Shown here piece after piece: positions 15,599-20,073 of a DNA stretch of 20,073 nt. The position numbers and the translations under genes were made by a program. Where the stretch lies: the NCBI GenBank assembly GCA_039819065.1, contig JBCBSS010000147.1, positions 1 through 20,073 of the forward strand, in the 5' to 3' direction. The notes beneath the pieces were generated by a model. It had not been told where the DNA came from, ran no database searches, and worked only from the letters and a program-made list of their open reading frames with translations. This DNA comes from JBCBSS01 sp039819065 (GTDB lineage Bacteria; Bacteroidota; Bacteroidia; Cytophagales; Cyclobacteriaceae). Each line of letters begins with the position of its first letter. The first letter of the stretch is position 1.

Positions 15599-16165
15599 TT
15601 AAAGTGCCAGTATAAACGGCAGCAAAAGGTGTGTCATAATCAGGCCTCCGATAAAAAAGCCAATGACAGCAATGAGTGACGGTAACTGTAGGTTACTCAA
15701 GCCGCTAATGGCATGACCGGATGTACAGCCTCCGGCGTAACGCGTGCCGAAGCCTACTAAAAAACCTCCAACTACCAGCATCACCAAACCTCTCAAAGAG
15801 AGTAATGATTCAAAACTGAATATGGCTTCAGGCACAAAATTGTTACCCGGATTCTCTACGCCCAAAGCAGTCAGATCAGAGACCGTTTCGGAAGAGATAT
15901 CAACACCAGGATCAAAAGAAAGGTATTGATGAGCGATAAAACCTCCGATCATGGCCCCAGCCACGAAAATGAGGTTCCAAATTTGGCTCTGCCAATGGAA
16001 GTTGAAGAAATCGGAAAAGCGTCCGGCACCTCCTATCGAACATAGCGTCCGTAAGTTGGATGATACGCCAAACTGCTCTCCGAACCATAAGAGCAAAAAC
16101 ATGATCAGGGCAATAAGCGGCCCTGCCACGTACCATGGCCATGGTTGACTAATAAACTCTAGCAT
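15599..16165 (-). CDS. Half-size YeeE/YedE sulfur transporter
   Basis: 188 residues from the ATG at 16165-16163 (MLEFISQPWPWYVAGPLIAL). An in-frame ATG at 16204 would add 13 residues with no family likeness, and its region forms part of a hairpin, so the inner start is preferred. About five membrane helices; the signature RYAGGCTSGHAISGL holds Cys147, the sulfur-relay cysteine of the family, and a second cysteine (Cys42) sits in LRTLCSIGGAGRF. A periplasmic or loop insert at 85-118 separates the helices. It heads the unit yeeE half - porin - yeeE half. It lies 173 bases downstream of the persulfide dioxygenase gene and probably belongs to the same sulfur-compound response. Confidence 0.87.
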   Translation of the reverse strand: MLEFISQPWPWYVAGPLIALIMFLLLWFGEQFGVSSNLRTLCSIGGAGRFSDFFNFHWQSQIWNLIFVAGAMIGGFIAHQYLSFDPGVDISSETVSDLTALGVENPGNNFVPEAIFSFESLLSLRGLVMLVVGGFLVGFGTRYAGGCTSGHAISGLSNLQLPSLIAVIGFFIGGLIMTHLLLPFILAL

Positions 16166-16203
16166 AGGAAATCTTTGTGATTTTAGATAAGCTTTAGAGG
16201 TCA

Positions 16204-16228
16204 TTTCACGGCCATTTACACCGTGAAA
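16204..16228 (-). promoter_or_regulatory. Inverted repeat in the leader of the yeeE-porin unit
   Basis: TTTCACGG (16204-16211) and CCGTGAAA (16221-16228), a perfect 8-bp pair around nine bases, 39-63 bases upstream of the chosen start. It may be an operator or a leader hairpin; no U-run follows on the minus strand. Confidence 0.4.
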
Positions 16229-16293
16229 GTACCTATGATCATGTCACCCACTCCCGACTTGCATCAGCATAAATGGTGACAATAATCAGTAAC

Positions 16294-16325
16294 GGCCAGC
16301 ATCGTACTGAATGACGATGTTGGCC
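16294..16325 (-). terminator. Hairpin after the persulfide dioxygenase gene
   Basis: GGCCAGCATCGT (16294-16305) and ACGATGTTGGCC (16314-16325), a 12-bp stem with one G-T wobble and an 8-base loop, 13 bases past the stop codon. On the minus strand the following bases are only moderately T-rich, so it may be a partial terminator or a 3'-end stabiliser that allows some read-through into the yeeE-porin unit. Confidence 0.5.
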
Positions 16326-16338
16326 TATAGAATAAGTA

Positions 16339-17748
16339 TTATTTTGAAGTTGTCGGACAGACAAAATCCGTGACAGGTAGCCCCGAGGATTTGATGGCTT
16401 TGAATCCACCAGCTACGTCGATGAGCTGATTAAAACCCCTTGCCTTCAAAATAGAGCTCATGATCATCGACCTATATCCCCCCGCGCAGTGCACATAGTA
16501 TTCCTGGTCTCTGTCCAACTGTTCCATATTGTCATTGATGTAATCCAAAGGTGCATTGATAGCGTCAAGTAAATGCTCTGCCTCGTACTCGGTTGGCTTA
16601 CGAACATCTAATACGGTATGCTTTCCTTCGGCCATTCTGGAAGCAAACTCCTCGGCAGAAATAGATTCGATGCTATCCACATCTTTACCTCCTTCTTTCC
16701 AGGCTTTCATGCCGCCCTTCAGGTAACCTAAAGTATTATCATAACCCACTCTGGACAGCCTGGTCACTACTTCTTCTTCCCTACCTTCATCGGCGATGAA
16801 GATAATAGGTTGTTTCAGGTCGGTGATGAGCGCTCCTACCCAAGGGGCGAAACTACCGTCAATACCTATGAAAACGGCGTTTGGAATATGTTCCGCTGCG
16901 AATTCGCCCGGGCTTCGTGTGTCAAGCACCATGGCTCCTTCATGGTTCGCCATAGCTTCAAATGTCTCAACATCTAAAGGCACTGTGCCCTTTTCAAGTA
17001 CGTTTTCCAGGCTTTCGTAGCCAGTTTTGTTGAGCATGGCATTCTTGCTGAAGTATTGAGGAGGAGGTAAAATACCTTCAGTCACCTCTTTAACGAACTC
17101 TTCTTTGCCCATATCAGCTCTCAAAGCGTAATTGGTTTGCTTCTGATTGCCGAGCAAGTCCCATGTTTCTTTACTCATATTCTTTCCACAGGCAGAACCA
17201 GCACCGTGTGCAGGATAGACGATCACTTCATCAGGCAACACCATGATCTTGTTTCTCAAGCTATCAAAAAGCATAGCAGCCAGGTCTTGTTCAGTCAGAC
17301 CAGACTTCACTGCGAGGTCAGGTCTTCCCACATCACCTATGAAAAGCGTATCTCCGGAGAAAATAGCATGCGCTTTTCCTTCTTCATCATAAAGCAAATA
17401 AGTGCTGCTCTCTGGTGTATGACCTGGTGTGTGAAGCACTTCGATCTGTACATTTCCCAAAGTGAACCTTTCGCCGTCCTTCGCCTCGTGGATATCGTAT
17501 TCCGTTTTGGCACCTGGGCCATAAATAATCTTCGCATCCGTCTTGGCAGCCAAATCAACATGGCCCGATACGAAATCAGCGTGAAAGTGCGTTTCAAATA
17601 TATATTTGATTTTAGCCCCTTCTTTCTCAGCCTTATTCAGATATGGCTCGGTTTCCCTTAACGGGTCAATAATGGCGGCTTCACCATTGCTCTCGATATA
17701 GTAAGCGCCTTGAGCAAGGCAACCGGTATAAATTTGTTCTATTTTCAT
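16339..17748 (-). CDS. Persulfide dioxygenase - pseudo-rhodanese - rhodanese fusion (CstB-like)
   Basis: 469 residues with three parts. Residues 1-235 are an ETHE1-type metallo-beta-lactamase fold: THFHADFVSGH (His54, His56, Asp58, His63), TPGH (His110), SGDTLF (Asp133), GRPDLA and YPAHG (His181); the single iron is expected at His54, His110 and Asp133. Residues about 262-355 are a rhodanese fold whose active loop reads IADEGRE and has no cysteine, so it is inactive. Residues about 362-460 are a second rhodanese with Cys421 in the loop HCAGGYRS, so it can carry persulfide. This order matches staphylococcal CstB, which oxidises persulfides and yields thiosulfate. Here it should remove glutathione- or other low-molecular-weight persulfide in the cytoplasm. 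It has its own promoter with the operator at 17807-17820. Confidence 0.93.
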   Translation of the reverse strand: MKIEQIYTGCLAQGAYYIESNGEAAIIDPLRETEPYLNKAEKEGAKIKYIFETHFHADFVSGHVDLAAKTDAKIIYGPGAKTEYDIHEAKDGERFTLGNVQIEVLHTPGHTPESSTYLLYDEEGKAHAIFSGDTLFIGDVGRPDLAVKSGLTEQDLAAMLFDSLRNKIMVLPDEVIVYPAHGAGSACGKNMSKETWDLLGNQKQTNYALRADMGKEEFVKEVTEGILPPPQYFSKNAMLNKTGYESLENVLEKGTVPLDVETFEAMANHEGAMVLDTRSPGEFAAEHIPNAVFIGIDGSFAPWVGALITDLKQPIIFIADEGREEEVVTRLSRVGYDNTLGYLKGGMKAWKEGGKDVDSIESISAEEFASRMAEGKHTVLDVRKPTEYEAEHLLDAINAPLDYINDNMEQLDRDQEYYVHCAGGYRSMIMSSILKARGFNQLIDVAGGFKAIKSSGLPVTDFVCPTTSK

Positions 17749-17776
17749 ATGCTATTCACTTCTCATTTAATGTTCA

Positions 17777-17784
17777 CAAATATA
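17777..17784 (-). promoter_or_regulatory. -7 box of the persulfide dioxygenase promoter
   Basis: Minus strand TATATTTG, a full match to the Bacteroidota consensus TAnnTTTG, 28 bases upstream of the start codon. The operator lies exactly 22 bases further upstream. Confidence 0.65.
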
Positions 17785-17806
17785 GCTTGACAGCGTATGT
17801 ATATCG

Positions 17807-17820
17807 GTAACTTTTGTTAC
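17807..17820 (-). promoter_or_regulatory. GTAACnnnnGTTAC operator, persulfide dioxygenase gene
   Basis: GTAAC TTTT GTTAC on the plus strand, a perfect dyad of Crp/Fnr-regulator style. Its centre is about 33 bases from the centre of the -7 box and so near -40 from the expected transcript start, the place for class II activation. It begins 9 bases after the DUF202 stop codon. The same dyad at the same spacing precedes the SulP gene. Confidence 0.65.
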
Positions 17821-17829
17821 ACAAATGGC

Positions 17830-18153
17830 TCACTTTGATTCAACATTGTCGGGCTGCTGTTGATAGTGCCGTTCTATCTTGCGGCGCATGATAAAATAGT
17901 TCAGGAAACCAACAATGGTGACCACAACACTCATGGCTATGAACAAGCCACCCATTGCGCTCAGTCCTTCTAACATATCTATTCTCATCACCGCCAAAGC
18001 AGTGACCAATAAGTACAATCCCGTTCTCAGAAAGGACAGCAGTGTGCGTTGGTTAGCTAACCTTGTTCTATCAATGGCAAGATAATCCCTCAGTATAATA
18101 TCGTTGCGACGCCCTACGCCATTGGACATCTTTGTTTTTAGCGCTTTGATCAT
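17830..18153 (-). CDS. DUF202 (YidH-type) small membrane protein
   Basis: 107 residues. The DUF202 signature is clear: LAIDRTRLANQRTLLSFLRTG at about residues 26-46, followed by membrane helices at about 46-62 and 67-91, and a charged tail with ERHYQQQP. The start ATG overlaps the SulP stop in the arrangement ATGA, so translation is coupled; this overlap favours the start at 18153 over the Met at residue 9. The function of the family is unknown. Pairing with a SulP transporter suggests an accessory or regulatory subunit, which is inference. Confidence 0.85.
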   Translation of the reverse strand: MIKALKTKMSNGVGRRNDIILRDYLAIDRTRLANQRTLLSFLRTGLYLLVTALAVMRIDMLEGLSAMGGLFIAMSVVVTIVGFLNYFIMRRKIERHYQQQPDNVESK

Positions 18154-19889
18154 GATTTTAAAGGTACGTTGGTTTGTAAAGCATACTCACTCACTTCTGT
18201 TGATTGGTGGTTTTTGATCTTATCAAAATGAGACACCGCGTGTTCGGTATGCATAAAGAAGTTGGTTTCTCCGATTTTTTGGGTCAGTCCACTTTTGAAC
18301 ATGATATCCCGTATCGGGCCTTTGACTCCGGAAAAGTAAATATCAACACCGCGCGCTCGATAGTCATCTACCAAGTCATACAATACACCCACAGCACTTG
18401 AGTCCAATCCGTTGATGGCTTCCGCGTTCAACACCAGCAATTTAACAGGTGTCCCATGGTCATCTTCCAGTTTTTGTAGTTTATCCCTGAAAAAACCGAT
18501 GTTGGCAAAAAAAAGTTGGGCATCAAACCTAACGATTAGAATCTCAGGCCGCTCCTGGGCATCAGGGAATCGGTAAATATTACGATACTGCTTCGTTCCG
18601 GGTACTTTGCCCAGCACCGCGATATGTGGATAGGTAGCCCGGTATATCACCATACCTAGAGACAGCACTACCCCTATGGCAATGCCTTCTTCAATACCCA
18701 AGGTTAGGGTAGCTAGAAACGTAGCGATAAGCATGTAGAAATCCCGTCGGTCAGCTTTCCATAAATGAACTGCCTCTTTGAAATCGATGAGGCCAAACAC
18801 GGCTACCATGATGATAGAAGCCAGAATCGCTTTGGGTAGGTAGTAGAACAAAGGTGTTAGAAACAGCAAGGTCAATATGATCAATACGGCACTTATGATA
18901 GAAGCCATGCCCGTTCTTGCACCAGCCTGATCATTTACCGCGGTTCTGGAAAAACCACCTGTGGTAGGAAAAGATTTGAAGAGTGAACCGACAATATTGG
19001 CCACTCCCAATCCGATCAATTCTTGGTCTGCTTTGACCTCATAGTTCTTGTGTTTGGCCTGAATGGCTTTGGCAACAGCGAATGATTCCATGAACCCTAC
19101 TAATGCAATGGTCAACGCCGTCGGTAACAACAATGAGATATCATCTCCTGAAACCGCAGGTACGGTGAGTCCCGGAAATCCTTCAGGTACTTCTTGTACT
19201 ATCTTGAGCCCTCTCGTGTGCAAGTTGAGCAAGTAGACGGCCAACGTACTCAAAACGACCGCTACCAATGGCCCTGGAATGGCTTTATTGAACCTTTTCA
19301 CCAGTAGAATGACGGCAATACCTCCCAGCCCCAGTATCACAGTGGGCAGATGTATTTGATCTAGTTTTTGAAAGGCATTGATAATGATCTCATGTACGAA
19401 GTTACTTCTGGGAATATCTAGCCCTAATAAGTGCTTTAACTGGCTCAAACCAATAATTAGGGCCGCTGCAGAGGTAAATCCACTGATGACTGGATGGGAA
19501 AGGAAGTTGACCAGAAACCCAAGCCTGAACACACCCAGTGCTAATTGGATCACTCCGACCATCAAGGCAAGCAAGATAGCCAATGCAATGAACCGGTCGC
19601 TTCCGGTATCAGCTATCTGCCCCACGCCATTGGCAACCAATAGGGCTACCATAGCTACTGGCCCTACCGCCAGCTGTCGGGAGGTGCCGAAAATTGCGTA
19701 CAATATCAAAGGTATGGTGGAGGCATAAAGTCCATAGATCGGTGGCATACCGGCAAGCATGGCGTATGCCATGCCCTGTGGGATGAGCATGACGCCCACC
19801 GTCAACCCGGCAGAAAGGTCGCCCCTGAGGTCTTGTTTATCATAACTCTTGATCCATTCCAACAGTGGAATGTACTTAAATACGCCCAT
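18150..19889 (-). CDS. SulP-family anion transporter with STAS domain
   Basis: A 579-residue SLC26/SulP permease. The N-terminal signature GLTVGVMLIPQGMAYAMLAG and PPIYGLYAS (about 28-58) is followed by the 7+7 helix transport core up to about residue 425 (including AVGPVAMVALL, HPVISGFTSAAALIIG, FPTTGGFSRTAVNDQAGART). Residues about 445-555 are a cytoplasmic STAS domain (EILIVRFDAQLFFANIGFFRD, LLVLNAEAINGLDSSAVGVL). Family members move sulfate, bicarbonate, or other anions. The shared operator with the persulfide dioxygenase suggests a sulfur oxyanion, such as sulfate or sulfite export or import; direction cannot be told. It overlaps the DUF202 gene by four bases. Confidence 0.93.
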   Translation of the reverse strand: MGVFKYIPLLEWIKSYDKQDLRGDLSAGLTVGVMLIPQGMAYAMLAGMPPIYGLYASTIPLILYAIFGTSRQLAVGPVAMVALLVANGVGQIADTGSDRFIALAILLALMVGVIQLALGVFRLGFLVNFLSHPVISGFTSAAALIIGLSQLKHLLGLDIPRSNFVHEIIINAFQKLDQIHLPTVILGLGGIAVILLVKRFNKAIPGPLVAVVLSTLAVYLLNLHTRGLKIVQEVPEGFPGLTVPAVSGDDISLLLPTALTIALVGFMESFAVAKAIQAKHKNYEVKADQELIGLGVANIVGSLFKSFPTTGGFSRTAVNDQAGARTGMASIISAVLIILTLLFLTPLFYYLPKAILASIIMVAVFGLIDFKEAVHLWKADRRDFYMLIATFLATLTLGIEEGIAIGVVLSLGMVIYRATYPHIAVLGKVPGTKQYRNIYRFPDAQERPEILIVRFDAQLFFANIGFFRDKLQKLEDDHGTPVKLLVLNAEAINGLDSSAVGVLYDLVDDYRARGVDIYFSGVKGPIRDIMFKSGLTQKIGETNFFMHTEHAVSHFDKIKNHQSTEVSEYALQTNVPLKS

Positions 19890-19913
19890 AGTTTAATTTA
19901 CTAAAATATTGTG

Positions 19914-19921
19914 CAAATCTA
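19914..19921 (-). promoter_or_regulatory. -7 box of the SulP promoter
   Basis: Minus strand TAGATTTG, a full match to TAnnTTTG, 24 bases upstream of the SulP start codon. Confidence 0.6.
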
Positions 19922-19943
19922 GGCTCATGACCTTTCTTGCTTT

Positions 19944-19957
19944 GTAACAAATGTTAC
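19944..19957 (-). promoter_or_regulatory. GTAACnnnnGTTAC operator, SulP-DUF202 operon
   Basis: GTAAC AAAT GTTAC on the plus strand. 22 bases separate it from the -7 box, the same as at the persulfide dioxygenase promoter, while the four central bases differ, as expected for a true dimer site with an unread centre. Confidence 0.65.
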
Positions 19958-20073
19958 CGGACCAATATTGGCATTTAAATCCAGCTACTGAGTCATTCAC
20001 AAACTTCATAATTTAACGTGAGTTCGATATAGATAAGGAGCAAAACATTAAAAAAACAGTCATATCGCAGTGA

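Noticed and set aside
16166..16204. Upstream ATG giving a 13-residue longer YeeE half
   Set aside because: The added residues do not look like the family, and the bases are part of an inverted repeat; MLEFISQPWPW is the natural start.
1..20073. CRISPR array, tRNA, rRNA or prophage genes
   Set aside because: No regularly spaced repeats, no cloverleaf-like or rRNA-like stretch and no phage structural gene were recognised by eye.

Overview
The window looks like chromosomal DNA of a marine or soil Bacteroidota, probably of the Cytophagales type. Supporting signs are Bacteroidota-type lipoproteins, an OmpA-family protein with WD40-like repeats, -7 promoter boxes of the TAnnTTTG form, a near absence of Shine-Dalgarno sequences, and many short intergenic palindromes. 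The genus assignment is inference.

Left part (1-7208): a truncated leucine-rich-repeat protein on the minus strand at the edge; a small lipoprotein; a stand-alone BLUF blue-light sensor with a palindrome upstream; an orphan protein that looks like a Bacteroidota contractile-injection or polymorphic toxin effector (N-terminal low-complexity/repeat region, C-terminal Cys-His-Asp arrangement); then a likely two-gene unit of an SMP-30/gluconolactonase-like lipoprotein and a class C beta-lactamase-like serine hydrolase lipoprotein; then a small outer-membrane beta-barrel.

Middle (7209-10918): a non-coding stretch holding two degenerate copies of a ~260-base unit 329 bases apart, a 542-bp element with 18-bp terminal inverted repeats that carries only an InsA-like zinc-finger/HTH gene, a large envelope protein (discoidin-like, PD40, carboxypeptidase-regulatory-like, OmpA), and a second repeat island with hairpins and REP-like doublets.

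Right part (10919-20073): an acyl-CoA synthetase, a bestrophin-type anion channel, and a minus-strand sulfur island. The island holds a SulP anion transporter translationally coupled to a DUF202 membrane protein, a persulfide dioxygenase with two rhodanese domains (CstB-like), and a tight three-gene unit in which an OprD-like porin sits between two half-size YeeE/YedE sulfur transporters. The SulP and persulfide-dioxygenase promoters carry the same palindrome (GTAACnnnnGTTAC), each exactly 22 bp upstream of a TAnnTTTG box. This points to one Crp/Fnr-type regulator controlling sulfur-anion transport and persulfide oxidation together. Neither a sulfide:quinone reductase nor the regulator is in the window. 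No tRNA, rRNA or CRISPR array was seen.
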